Source of the DNA: Curvivirga sp965219885
GTDB taxonomy: Bacteria; Pseudomonadota; Alphaproteobacteria; UBA8366; Aestuariispiraceae
Direction of reading: 5' to 3'
DNA length: 64,000 bases
Assembly: GCF_965219885.1 (NCBI RefSeq)
Contig: NZ_CBDCOT010000009.1
Location: 2,232,001-2,296,000, forward strand
How positions within the stretch are numbered: the stretch's first letter is position 1; each line of letters opens with the position of its first letter. The position numbers and the translations under genes are program-made. The notes under the pieces are model-generated. The model had not been told where the DNA came from and searched no databases. It saw only the letters and a program-made list of their open reading frames with translations. Below are positions 7,982 to 16,792 of the stretch, in pieces.

Positions 7982-9958
7982 ATGCAAGGACGGTATTTTG
8001 CATTAGCCGTATTGGCTGCGGTTATCGGCGTATCTGCGGGAATTTATACGGAAAGATTTGTACTTTCTGACAATATGGAAATGGCTGAAGGGCCTGAGAT
8101 TTTGTATTGGGTTGCACCAATGGATCCAAATTTCCGTAAAGATGGCCCAGGTAAATCGCCTATGGGTATGGATTTAGTTCCTGTTTTTGAAGGTGATCAA
8201 GGTAGTGTTGATCCGGAAGAAATTCAAATCGATGCCAGAGAAATTAATGCTATTGGAGTTAGAACCGCTACAGCCCGCGTAGAACAGATTTCAACAGAAA
8301 TTGAAACTGTGGGTTTCATTGGTTTTGATGAACATAAAACTAGTCATGTTCATTTGCGTGTGGAAGGTTGGATCGAAGAACTCAAAATTGGTTCTGTCGG
8401 AGATAAAGTTAAAAAGGGTGATTTACTTTTTAAACTATACGCACCGGAAATTACTATTGCTAGCTCTGAATTGATACGTGGTGTGAAAAGAAAGTCTTCA
8501 AGGGAAATTGATGCAGCAACTCGTAAACTAAAAAACTATGGTGTTTCCAAATCGCAGATTAAAAGGATGGCTAGTGCACCTGAGCCGGCTGAATATCTTG
8601 AAGTATACGCGCCACAAGATGGAATAATTACAGATCTAACCGCAGTGGAAGGAATGTATTTAAGACCGGATATTAGAGCCCTATCACTTACTGATTTGTC
8701 CAGTGTATGGTTGTTAGTTGATGTTTTTGAAAGAGATATACAAAAAATCTCAAAAACGATGATAGCTAAAGCAAAATTCGACCATATGCCGGGGCAGGAA
8801 TTTGTCGGTGAGGTTGATTATATCTATCCAGAACTTGATGCGATGACACGCACATTACCTGTTCGACTCAAATTTAAGAACTCTGATGGCTCTCTTAAAC
8901 CAAATATGTTTGGAGCAGTAAAACTTATTTCGGATAAGAGCCGCAGAGCAATCACTGTTCCTGCTGAGGCAGTAATCAGAACTGGCCGAGCAGAGCGCAT
9001 TATTCTTAAAACGGGTGAAGGTACATTTCGTCCTCGTCTTGTTACAACTGGTATGCGTGAGAGTTTTGGTGATAATACCAGAACTGAAATTCTCCAAGGG
9101 CTGCAGTTGGGTGAGGAGGTTGTTACTTCTGCACAGTTCTTAATTGATAGCGAAAGTTCCCTTAGTGGTGGGATGCTTCGAATGGCACCTACTAAAGAAG
9201 TACCGGCTAATGGCAAAGGTATCCTCATTGCTAAAAATGAGAAAAATGGAACTATTATCATTGATCACGAAGAAATTACGTCGCTAGATTGGCCTTCGAT
9301 GGAGTCGACCTTTGCACTCTCTAAAGAAGTAAATCTTGCATCCTTAGAAGTTGGACAACCTGTTCAGTTTGCTGTCGTTAGAGGTTCTGACAATCTCTTA
9401 TCAATTCAAGAAATCAGAGATGATAATGGTGTGGAGGCTGAAGGAACTGGTGTTATCCATGCGGTTACCGCAGAAGGTAAAATCAATATCTCCCACGATC
9501 CAATTCCAGAATTAGGTTGGCCGTCTATGACAATGGATCTTGATATCGCAAATGTTGATCCGTCTAAAATTCCTTTGGATACACAAATCTCATTTGATTT
9601 AGTCAAAGACGCAAATGGAATGTTTGCGGTTTCTAACATTACTACAAATGAAGTTCCAATAGATAGTGAGAAGATGGAGATGGCTTCTATGGAACCAATG
9701 ACGCACTCCTCTATGTCAGAGCCAGCAGGGTTAATTCAGACGACTGGTGTGGTGAATGATTTAGATATTCAAGCAAATACGGCGAATATTACACATGGAC
9801 CCTTGTCCGATATGGGTATGCCGGGAATGACGATGGATTTTTCTATTTCAGAAAGTTTGGATCTAGAGACAATTCCATTAAACAAGGAAATAATAATTTA
9901 TTTGGAAAGGCGGGATGATTTTTCTCTTTTACTCAAAAAGTTTGAGGAAGCATCATGA
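7982..9958 (+). CDS. cusB: CusB-like RND adaptor with three C-terminal CusF-like domains
   Basis: Periplasmic adaptor (membrane fusion protein) of a heavy-metal RND efflux pump, 658 residues. ATG 7982 is chosen because TGAGG lies 9 nt upstream; an upstream TTG lacks such a site. An N-terminal membrane anchor is followed by a heavy-metal-binding domain (YWVAPMDPNF to SPMGMDLVP, about 40-72) and the CusB core (lipoyl/hairpin/barrel, about 80-395). Beyond the usual end there are three CusF-like repeats at about 413-478, 485-553 and 585-656. Copper-site motifs are DWPSMES (first, one Met missing), GWPSMTMD (second, complete) and GMPGMTMD (third, Trp replaced by Met). CusF is normally a separate periplasmic Cu(I)/Ag(I) chaperone. 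The gene overlaps cusA by 4 nt. Confidence 0.9.
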   Translation: MQGRYFALAVLAAVIGVSAGIYTERFVLSDNMEMAEGPEILYWVAPMDPNFRKDGPGKSPMGMDLVPVFEGDQGSVDPEEIQIDAREINAIGVRTATARVEQISTEIETVGFIGFDEHKTSHVHLRVEGWIEELKIGSVGDKVKKGDLLFKLYAPEITIASSELIRGVKRKSSREIDAATRKLKNYGVSKSQIKRMASAPEPAEYLEVYAPQDGIITDLTAVEGMYLRPDIRALSLTDLSSVWLLVDVFERDIQKISKTMIAKAKFDHMPGQEFVGEVDYIYPELDAMTRTLPVRLKFKNSDGSLKPNMFGAVKLISDKSRRAITVPAEAVIRTGRAERIILKTGEGTFRPRLVTTGMRESFGDNTRTEILQGLQLGEEVVTSAQFLIDSESSLSGGMLRMAPTKEVPANGKGILIAKNEKNGTIIIDHEEITSLDWPSMESTFALSKEVNLASLEVGQPVQFAVVRGSDNLLSIQEIRDDNGVEAEGTGVIHAVTAEGKINISHDPIPELGWPSMTMDLDIANVDPSKIPLDTQISFDLVKDANGMFAVSNITTNEVPIDSEKMEMASMEPMTHSSMSEPAGLIQTTGVVNDLDIQANTANITHGPLSDMGMPGMTMDFSISESLDLETIPLNKEIIIYLERRDDFSLLLKKFEEAS

Positions 9959-12900
9959 TTTCTAAAATAATTGATATCTCACTAAAGAATAAACTAATTG
10001 TAGCTGTCTTAAGCCTTTTCCTAGTTTCAGCGGGTTTGTGGTCTCTTAAGACAACAGCAGTAGATGCCATCCCCGATCTTTCGGATGTACAAGTAATTAT
10101 TAAGTCAAGCTATCCTGGGCAAGCTCCACAAGTGGTGGAAGATCAGGTAACTTATCCGATCACGACTGCCATGTTGGCGGTGCCAGGGGCTTTGGATGTG
10201 CGTGGTTTCTCATTTTTCGGGGACAGTTACGTCTATGTGGTTTTTGAAGATGGTACGGATTTATATTGGGCTAGGTCTAGGGTTCTAGAGTATCTCGCAC
10301 AGGTTGAGACAAGCTTACCTGCGAGCGTAGTACCAGAACTAGGTCCAGATGCAACAGGGGTTGGTTGGGTTTATCAATACTCATTGATTGACCGTACAGG
10401 CAAACATGATATTGCCGAATTACGTAGTTTACAGGATTGGTGGCTGAAATACGAATTACAAACTGTTGAAGGTGTCTCTGAAGTTGCCACAATCGGTGGG
10501 ATGGTAAAACAGTACCAAGTCATCATCGATCCTAATAAGCTGCGTGGATTTAATATTACTTTACCCCAAATTCGAGATGCCATTGAAACATCTAATCGTG
10601 AAACAGGCGGTAGTGTCATCGAGATGGCCGAAGCAGAATTCATGGTTCGATCTAAAGGGTATGTCGATGAGATTACGGATTTGAAAAAGGCACCGTTGAT
10701 TGTAAATGAACGCGGTGCAGCTATTACCTTAGGTGATGTTGCTGAAATCCGTTTTGGCCCCGAAATGCGACGTGGGGTGAGTGAATTAAATGGTGAAGGT
10801 GATGCCGTTGGTGGTGTTGTTATCATGCGATGGGCTGGTAATGCTTTACAAGTCATTCGTGGTGTTCAGGATAAACTTGAAGAATTACAAACCAGCCTTC
10901 CTGAAGGTGTGGAGATCGTCACGACGTATGATCGGTCCGGCGTTATTGAACGTGCTATTGAAAATCTTCAGGATAAACTTACAGAAGAGTTTATCGTCGT
11001 CGTCTTGGTTTGCGGCGCATTTTTACTCCACTTACGATCCAGCTTAGTGATCGTTTTGTCGCTACCTCTTGGTATTCTCGCAGCTTTTGTAATAATGAAA
11101 ATACAGGGTGTGAATGCTAACATAATGTCGTTGGGTGGTATTGCCATTGCCATTGGTGCAATGGTGGATGCGTCTATTGTAATGATAGAGGCTCTACATA
11201 GAAAGTTGGATGAAACAAAAGACGAAGCAACGAAACATTGGTTGCTTGTTGCTGAGGCGGCGAAAGAGGTCGGGCCAGCTTTGTTTTATTCATTAGCGAT
11301 TATCACCGTTAGTTTTTTACCTGTTTTTGTGCTGGAAGCACAAGAAGGACGGTTGTTTAAGCCACTAGCTTATACAAAAACATATGCGATGGCAGCTGCA
11401 GCAATCTTATCTATTACACTAGTCCCAGTGTTGATGGGCTGGTTTGTTCGCGGAAAAATTATTTCCGAGAAAAAGAATCCGTTAAATCGGGCTTGTATTA
11501 TTTTATACAAACCTTTTCTTGATGCTGCTGTAGCTTGGCCGTGGTTGACAATAGGAATTGCGATTACTTTGGTTTTATCTCTCATATACCCACTAAAAAA
11601 TGTGGGTACGGAGTTTATGCCAACCTTAAATGAAGGTGACTTTCTTTATATGCCTTCACTTTATCCTGGAGTATCGATTGGTAAAGCAAGAGAAGTACTT
11701 CAACAAACAGATAGGCTTATTGCTACAATTCCAGAGGTTGAAACTGTTCATGGCAAATTAGGCCGAGCGGATACGGCAACAGACCCAGCCCCTCTGACTA
11801 TGATTGAAACAACTATCAAACTGAAGCCAAAAGAGGAATGGCGAGAAGGCAGTACAATGAAATCCATTAGGGATGAACTGGATGCTCTTGTGCAAATTCC
11901 TGGTGTTACCAATGTATGGATACAGCCTATTAAAAACAGAATCGATATGTTGGCAACAGGTATTAAGACACCGGTTGGTTTGAAGGTTATGGGGCCTGAT
12001 TTAAATGTTATCGAGACAGTTGCTATGGATGTTGAAAAAGCAATATTACAAGTGCCTGGAACGGCAAGTGTATATGCTGAGCGACCTGTAGGTGGACGAT
12101 TTATTGAGGTAGATATTAATCGAGAAAAGGCAGCTCGATACAAGCTCAGTGTTGATGAGGTTCAAAATATTGTCCAAACAGCCATAGGAGGTGTAAACAT
12201 TTCACAAAGTGTGGAAGGCCTTGAACGATATCCAATTAATATGCGATATCCGGCTGATTGGAGAAATAGCCCAGAGCGAATGGCTGAACTACCTATTGTA
12301 ACTCCAAGTGGAGCTCATATTCCTTTAGGCAGTATTACTGAAATCAAAATTGTTGATGGTCCGGGTATGATACGCTCTGAAAATGCGAGAAGAACAGGCT
12401 TTATCTTTGTGGATATTGCCGGGCGTGATCTAGGTGGGTACGTAGCTGAGGCTCAACAAGTCGTGAAGACACAGGTGGATTTACCTCCTGGTTATTCATT
12501 AAGTTGGGCTGGGCAATATGAATATATTGAAAGGGTACAAGAAAAACTTCTTGTTGTTGCACCAGCAACAATTGCGATTATTACTTTGATGCTATTTATG
12601 GCCTTTAATCGTATTACCGAGGTTGCCATAATTTTGGCGGCGTTGCCAGTCGCATTAGCAGGCGGTTTCTGGTTTATTTGGTGGTTGGATTTTGATATTT
12701 CCGTGGCTGTACTAGTTGGCTTCATTGCTCTTGCAGGCGTGGCTGTTGAAACCGCTATAGTTATGTTGCTTTACCTTAATATTTCTTGGGAAAAAAGACG
12801 AAAACTAGCAGTAGAAGAAGGACGTTCTCTAAACAAAGCAGATATAGATTTTGCTGTGTTTGAGGGAGCTCTGTTAAGGTTGCGTCCTAAAATCATGACT

Positions 12901-13107
12901 GTTGCTACTATTTTTGCCGGACTTATCCCAATCATGATGGGACAAGGTACTGGATCAGAGATTATGCAAAGAATTGCTGCTCCTATGATTGGTGGTATGG
13001 CAACCGCAACCTTACTAACCTTGTTAGTTATCCCTTCAGTTTTTGTGATCTGGAAGGGTATGAGTTTGCGTTCTTCAAATGAGATATTATTGCAGGAACA
13101 GTGTTAG
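9955..13107 (+). CDS. cusA: CusA/SilA-like heavy-metal RND efflux pump
   Basis: A 1050-residue inner-membrane RND transporter of the heavy-metal-efflux family. The N-terminal DAIPDLSDVQVIIK, PGQAPQVVEDQVTYP and FGDSYVYVVFEDGTD segments are characteristic of the CusA/SilA monovalent-metal branch rather than CzcA. It uses proton motive force to extrude Cu(I)/Ag(I) taken from the periplasm or cytoplasm through the adaptor. Its start overlaps the stop of the CusB-like gene (ATGA), indicating translational coupling. No outer-membrane factor gene (cusC/tolC type) is found in the window, so the pump must borrow one encoded elsewhere. Confidence 0.95.
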   Translation: MISKIIDISLKNKLIVAVLSLFLVSAGLWSLKTTAVDAIPDLSDVQVIIKSSYPGQAPQVVEDQVTYPITTAMLAVPGALDVRGFSFFGDSYVYVVFEDGTDLYWARSRVLEYLAQVETSLPASVVPELGPDATGVGWVYQYSLIDRTGKHDIAELRSLQDWWLKYELQTVEGVSEVATIGGMVKQYQVIIDPNKLRGFNITLPQIRDAIETSNRETGGSVIEMAEAEFMVRSKGYVDEITDLKKAPLIVNERGAAITLGDVAEIRFGPEMRRGVSELNGEGDAVGGVVIMRWAGNALQVIRGVQDKLEELQTSLPEGVEIVTTYDRSGVIERAIENLQDKLTEEFIVVVLVCGAFLLHLRSSLVIVLSLPLGILAAFVIMKIQGVNANIMSLGGIAIAIGAMVDASIVMIEALHRKLDETKDEATKHWLLVAEAAKEVGPALFYSLAIITVSFLPVFVLEAQEGRLFKPLAYTKTYAMAAAAILSITLVPVLMGWFVRGKIISEKKNPLNRACIILYKPFLDAAVAWPWLTIGIAITLVLSLIYPLKNVGTEFMPTLNEGDFLYMPSLYPGVSIGKAREVLQQTDRLIATIPEVETVHGKLGRADTATDPAPLTMIETTIKLKPKEEWREGSTMKSIRDELDALVQIPGVTNVWIQPIKNRIDMLATGIKTPVGLKVMGPDLNVIETVAMDVEKAILQVPGTASVYAERPVGGRFIEVDINREKAARYKLSVDEVQNIVQTAIGGVNISQSVEGLERYPINMRYPADWRNSPERMAELPIVTPSGAHIPLGSITEIKIVDGPGMIRSENARRTGFIFVDIAGRDLGGYVAEAQQVVKTQVDLPPGYSLSWAGQYEYIERVQEKLLVVAPATIAIITLMLFMAFNRITEVAIILAALPVALAGGFWFIWWLDFDISVAVLVGFIALAGVAVETAIVMLLYLNISWEKRRKLAVEEGRSLNKADIDFAVFEGALLRLRPKIMTVATIFAGLIPIMMGQGTGSEIMQRIAAPMIGGMATATLLTLLVIPSVFVIWKGMSLRSSNEILLQEQC

Positions 13108-13303
13108 AAGTGGAACAAATAACATTATCAATTTTTGAATGCTCAAAGTACTAAGTAGTTTCGACTTATATTTTAAGTTTTTTTGGGCATAAGGCACTAT
13201 AAACTGTATCATTTTGATTTTTGAACTAAAGAACCAAAAGAGTAGTGATCTTTTATTACCTCCAATGCGTAAACATATCTTTCAATGTTTTGTATGGATA
13301 ATC

Positions 13304-13870
13304 ATGGAAACTCTGCTCAATTGGATAAGCATCAATTCGATTTTGGTATATTTCCTTTTATTTGCATATTGCTTCCTAAAAAGCGGAGCGCTTCCTTTGT
13401 TTGCTGGTGTTTTAGTTGGATTAGAAACACTTCTTTTAGCACCAGTAACTCTATCATGTTTTTTGGGTGCTTACTTAGGAGATGAGCTTCGCTATTATTT
13501 AGGAAGAAACCACTCAACAGCAATTCAAAATAGGTGGCCGAAAACGAGAAGGTATATTGAAGCAGGTATTCGGTTAATGGATAAATACGGCAGTTGGTAT
13601 GTGTTCTTATACAGATATCCTAAAGGAATGAGGACTATTGGGGCATTTCCGGTTGGTATGAGTAGCATGAAATATAAAAGGTTCTTCTTGTTGAATACCT
13701 TATCAGCAACACTTTGGGTTTTTATTCTTGTTGGTTCAGGAGCAATGCTGGGAAGATACGCTGAAAATTTTGCTCAAGATTATTATGGTATGATCAGTAT
13801 CGGGCTTTTTTTGTGTTTTGCTATTTCGATATGGTATTTATTTAATCGCTACTTCAAAGCTAATTCCTAA
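13304..13870 (+). CDS. DedA/SNARE-associated family membrane protein
   Basis: A 188-residue polytopic membrane protein. The central block GAYLGDELRYYLGRN and the FLYRYPKGMRTIGAFPVGMSSMKYKRF segment match the DedA family, whose members are proposed lipid flippases or proton-dependent transporters. The ATG at 13304 is preferred because the protein then begins METLLNWIS, like other family members. The upstream TTG (13214) and ATG (13265) would add an unusual polar leader. It lies about 200 nt after cusA on the same strand. Its role in a metal block is unclear; membrane maintenance under metal stress is a guess. Confidence 0.8.
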   Translation: METLLNWISINSILVYFLLFAYCFLKSGALPLFAGVLVGLETLLLAPVTLSCFLGAYLGDELRYYLGRNHSTAIQNRWPKTRRYIEAGIRLMDKYGSWYVFLYRYPKGMRTIGAFPVGMSSMKYKRFFLLNTLSATLWVFILVGSGAMLGRYAENFAQDYYGMISIGLFLCFAISIWYLFNRYFKANS

Positions 13871-13883
13871 TGATTTCTTACAA

Positions 13884-14369
13884 TTAAGACCTATTTTCAG
13901 CACGAAAAGAACACACAACAAGAGAGACGGCACCTATGCAAATGCCTATATCGGCCACATTGAAGGTTGGCCAATGGTATGTGCCAATGTAAAAATCAAG
14001 GAAGTCAGTTACTGCACCGTTCCGAATACGGTCTGTTAAGTTGCCAAATGCTCCGCCAACAATCATTGATAAAGCGATCTTTTCCCAAATAACATTGGTT
14101 TTCAAAAGCCAAATTATTAAGAAGCAAATGATGATTACAGTTAATATGGACAATAAAGTTGGTCCCAATGAGCCCAGATCATTTAAAAGGCCAAAGCTGA
14201 CTCCACGATTAAAACCAAGTGCAAGATTGAAGAATGGTGTGATAGATATGCGGCCAGTTAAACTTCCCAGAAGCTCTATCATCAATATTTTTGTGATTTG
14301 ATCTAAAAGGAAAACAAATATACCAATCGACAGGATTAATGATAGTTGCTTGAATTTAAAGATATGCAT
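13884..14369 (-). CDS. lspA: Lipoprotein signal peptidase LspA
   Basis: A 161-residue inner-membrane aspartyl protease that removes signal peptides from prolipoproteins. Four membrane segments are evident, and the catalytic blocks GGAFGNLTDRIRNGAVTDFLDF and FNVADIGICIG hold the two catalytic aspartates. The N-rich NRGVSFGLL motif is also conserved. It lies tail to tail with the DedA gene and downstream of the PCuAC gene on the minus strand. A second lspA carried on metal-resistance elements is known from other bacteria, so this may be an accessory copy rather than the housekeeping one. Confidence 0.93.
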   Translation of the reverse strand: MHIFKFKQLSLILSIGIFVFLLDQITKILMIELLGSLTGRISITPFFNLALGFNRGVSFGLLNDLGSLGPTLLSILTVIIICFLIIWLLKTNVIWEKIALSMIVGGAFGNLTDRIRNGAVTDFLDFYIGTYHWPTFNVADIGICIGAVSLVVCSFRAENRS

Positions 14370-14390
14370 TTTATCCCTCTCTATGTTTTT

Positions 14391-14855
14391 TTATTTGGGT
14401 ATAGTTGTTCCTACACCATAAATTGGTGCAGTGACCGTTACAGTGCCAGCCCGTTCAAAATTTAGGGTGATTTGAGTGAACTCGCCTTTCACTAGTGGGC
14501 TTTTCAATTTCATCAGCATCAAATGTAATTCACCTGGTGCCAATACAACTGTACTTTTACCTGCAATAGTAATTGTCCCTGCAGGTTCCATACTCATCAT
14601 GCCATTGTTTTTACTTGTTCTATGAACTTCAACCAATTCTGATAATGGAGAACTAACAGAGAGCAATCTATCTTCTTCTGTTCCTGTATTGTGAATTTTC
14701 ATATAAGCCGCGGTAGGTCGGATTGTGCCAATCGATGCCCTAGCCCAAGGTTGTTCGATTTCCATTTCTTTGAGCGACCAAGTATCCTGAGCGATACTTG
14801 GAACTGACCCAAAAACAAATACTAACGCCAAAGTAAAAATTGCATGATACTTCAC
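14391..14855 (-). CDS. PCuAC-family periplasmic copper chaperone
   Basis: A periplasmic Cu(I) chaperone of the PCu(A)C family, which delivers copper to cytochrome c oxidase or buffers it. The GTG at 14855 is chosen because GGAGG lies 8 nt upstream and the product then begins with a signal peptide (KYHAIFTLALVFVFG to SIAQ). An in-frame ATG at 14918 would add a polar leader. Motifs are QPWARAS, the copper-binding EVHRTSKNNGMMSMEP and the later HLMLMKLKSPL. This gives the H(M)X10MX21HXM-type arrangement of the family. It lies upstream of lspA and downstream of the dsb pair. Confidence 0.88.
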   Translation of the reverse strand: MKYHAIFTLALVFVFGSVPSIAQDTWSLKEMEIEQPWARASIGTIRPTAAYMKIHNTGTEEDRLLSVSSPLSELVEVHRTSKNNGMMSMEPAGTITIAGKSTVVLAPGELHLMLMKLKSPLVKGEFTQITLNFERAGTVTVTAPIYGVGTTIPK

Positions 14856-14908
14856 GTATGTTTCCTCCGTATAAACTTCTTTACAGAATAAAGTTAATTT
14901 TCGCTGTA

Positions 14909-14943
14909 GATTAGGCATTCTACTTGATACTTAATACCTAATC
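14909..14943 (-). repeat. Inverted repeat upstream of the PCuAC gene
   Basis: GATTAGGCATT (14909-14919) and AATACCTAATC (14933-14943) are inverted copies with one mismatch, separated by 13 nt. They lie 54-88 nt upstream of the chosen GTG start and are a candidate operator. Confidence 0.45.
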
Positions 14944-14967
14944 ATGTGGCTTTAACACTGTGTTTTC

Positions 14968-15618
14968 TTAATTTTGAGAGTTGATCACTTCATCACGAAC
15001 AAGCATATAAAGTTGTTCTGCACCGAATGATGGGAGTGGTTTCCCATTAACAAAAAATGTTGGTGTTTGCTGGACCCCAATTGTTTGTATGTCTGTTGTA
15101 TCTTGGTGAAGCACGGCGTTGATATTGGAATGTGTAGCATCAAGTTTAGCTCGTTCGATATCAAGTCCTGTATCTTCTAAAAGGGTCCATAGGTTATCAG
15201 CTGAACGACCATGTGGCGCCCATTTTGGTTGAACGTTAAGAATTCTCTCCAATACAACCTCAAACTTGCCTTGTTTACGTGCAGCTTCTAACAGTCTTAT
15301 CGCTTCTTCTGATTGTGGGTGAAAAGAAGCATATCGAATTACAACACGAACCTTACCTTCGAAAGTAGCTAAAATTTCTTTAATTAAAGGATAAAAAGCT
15401 CGGCAAGCTTCACATGCAGGGTCGAAAAATTCCACAATAGTTACAGGGGCATCTGCAGGGCCTATAACTGGGGCGTGTTCTCTGACTAGCGTTGTTTCAT
15501 TTTCTGCGGATGTAGCTGACACCTGTTTTTTACTTGATGTATTATAGATTAGTGCCCCAGCAATAAAAATTCCAACAGCAACTATTGCGGTCATAAAGAT
15601 TATGATTGGACGGTTCAT
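14968..15618 (-). CDS. DsbA/BdbD-like thiol-disulfide oxidoreductase
   Basis: A 216-residue periplasmic thioredoxin-fold oxidase anchored by one N-terminal membrane segment (about residues 5-25). The active site is CEAC (Cys69, Cys72) in the context VEFFDPACEAC, and the cis-proline loop QQTPTFFVNG is visible near the C-terminus. It is of the one-domain type with an inserted helical domain, similar to BdbD and DSBA-like Com1 proteins. It overlaps the dsbB-like gene by 4 nt, so the two form an oxidase/reoxidase pair. In this location it may maintain disulfides in exported metal-resistance proteins under copper stress. Confidence 0.88.
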   Translation of the reverse strand: MNRPIIIFMTAIVAVGIFIAGALIYNTSSKKQVSATSAENETTLVREHAPVIGPADAPVTIVEFFDPACEACRAFYPLIKEILATFEGKVRVVIRYASFHPQSEEAIRLLEAARKQGKFEVVLERILNVQPKWAPHGRSADNLWTLLEDTGLDIERAKLDATHSNINAVLHQDTTDIQTIGVQQTPTFFVNGKPLPSFGAEQLYMLVRDEVINSQN

Positions 15619-16055
15619 AGGGTTCTCTTTCTAAAAGGGTAGCTAAGCAAAATAATAATGCTGATAAATGCAAGAAATGATAAAAAAGGCAGGGGAACTA
15701 GGCCAAATAAAACTTGATCGTCACCGGCGCAAGATGGCCCACTTTGCAGGCAAGGCTGAATTGGTTCAGGAATGAAACCCAAAAAAAGCAAACTATGCCA
15801 CAAAGCGAACGCACCACCAGCTGCTGCCAAAGGAATCGCGTATCGCCTTACGGCGTAATCAGACTGTAAACAAGCGAGGCCAAGGATAAATGCTAAGGGA
15901 AACATCGCAATTCGCTGGTACCAACAGAGAATGCATGGCGACTTTCCCATCACTTCCCCGATAAAAAGAGCACTGAGAGTCGAAACTAATGCAATTGACC
16001 ATGCAATATACAGCGCTGGTAATTGAAATTTGATAGGGTACATGATTTTCAACAC
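15615..16055 (-). CDS. DsbB/BdbC-like disulfide bond formation protein
   Basis: A four-helix inner-membrane quinone reductase of 146 residues that reoxidises DsbA. It carries the two periplasmic cysteine pairs of the family: CILC (Cys41/44) and the Cys102/Cys109 pair in PCLQSGPSC. The coding frame opens with GTG directly after the stop codon of the CDF gene; an ATG at 16043 is an alternative start. It overlaps the DsbA-like gene downstream. The compact pair is typical of accessory oxidation systems on mobile metal-resistance DNA. Confidence 0.9.
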   Translation of the reverse strand: MLKIMYPIKFQLPALYIAWSIALVSTLSALFIGEVMGKSPCILCWYQRIAMFPLAFILGLACLQSDYAVRRYAIPLAAAGGAFALWHSLLFLGFIPEPIQPCLQSGPSCAGDDQVLFGLVPLPFLSFLAFISIIILLSYPFRKRTL

Positions 16056-16691
16056 TTATTTTTCAAATGCATGAATAGTTTGATGCTGCATTTCTTTCCA
16101 AGCTTGTTGAACAATCTGGACAGCTGACCAAAGGAAAAGACCTGCCATAAGGGTGGCAACTGCAAGGTCGGGCCACGCAGAGTTTGTAAGATAGACACCG
16201 CCTGCTGCGCCAATTACTGCAATGTTACCAATGGCATCATTACGACTACATAACCACACTGATCGAACATTTGCATCGCCGTCTTTAAAACGCATAAGAA
16301 GAACTACACTTGCAAGGTTTGCTAAAAGCGCGAGTCCGCCAATACCTCCCATAACTGTTGCTGAAGGTACGCCTAATACCAGAACTTGGTATGCTGTTGA
16401 CCCAAATACCCAAAGCCCCATTAATGCAAGACTGCCCCCTTTAATTAGGGCTGCTGTTGCGCGAACTTTTAAAGACATGCCTATTACATATAAACTAATT
16501 GCATATGTCATAGTGTCACCGAAGAAATCAAGGGCATCTGCTTGCAAAGCTTTTGACCCTGCAAAAGCGCCAGCAAACATTTCTACAATAAACATTAAAC
16601 CATTTATTGCGATTACGAGCCATAATGCCCGCTTGAATTCATCTGAAACACCATCGAATTCGGCTTTATGCCCACAGCAACCAGCACTCAT
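16056..16691 (-). CDS. Cation diffusion facilitator (CDF) metal exporter
   Basis: A 211-residue membrane protein of the cation diffusion facilitator family with about five or six membrane segments and a Cys/His start (MSAGCCGHK). The paired acidic metal-site motifs are visible: KALQADALDFFGD in the second helix region and SRNDAIGNIAV in the fifth. It lacks the long C-terminal cytoplasmic domain of CzcD/YiiP proteins. It probably exports a divalent metal such as Zn, Co or Cd by proton exchange. It is divergent from the MerR gene, and the DsbB gene follows immediately. Regulation is probably by the adjacent MerR protein through the 19-bp-spacer promoter. Confidence 0.87.
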   Translation of the reverse strand: MSAGCCGHKAEFDGVSDEFKRALWLVIAINGLMFIVEMFAGAFAGSKALQADALDFFGDTMTYAISLYVIGMSLKVRATAALIKGGSLALMGLWVFGSTAYQVLVLGVPSATVMGGIGGLALLANLASVVLLMRFKDGDANVRSVWLCSRNDAIGNIAVIGAAGGVYLTNSAWPDLAVATLMAGLFLWSAVQIVQQAWKEMQHQTIHAFEK

Positions 16692-16749
16692 ATAGACCTC
16701 CTGCCCAAGATGGGCTTTTCATGAAAATGTCGACTTGAATTGTTTTACA

Positions 16750-16780
16750 ATGTTACTATCTACAACCATTGTAGGAGCAA
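16750..16780 (-). promoter_or_regulatory. MerR-type 19-bp-spacer promoter of the CDF gene
   Basis: Reading the minus strand, TTGCTC (16780-16775) and TAACAT (16755-16750) are separated by 19 bp. The spacer contains the perfect dyad CTACAA-TGG-TTGTAG. The elongated spacer is diagnostic of MerR-activated promoters. The divergent MerR gene starts 13 nt from the -35 side, and its own possible promoter (TTGAAT at 16735) overlaps this site. Confidence 0.75.
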
Positions 16781-16792
16781 GAGATAATTTTA

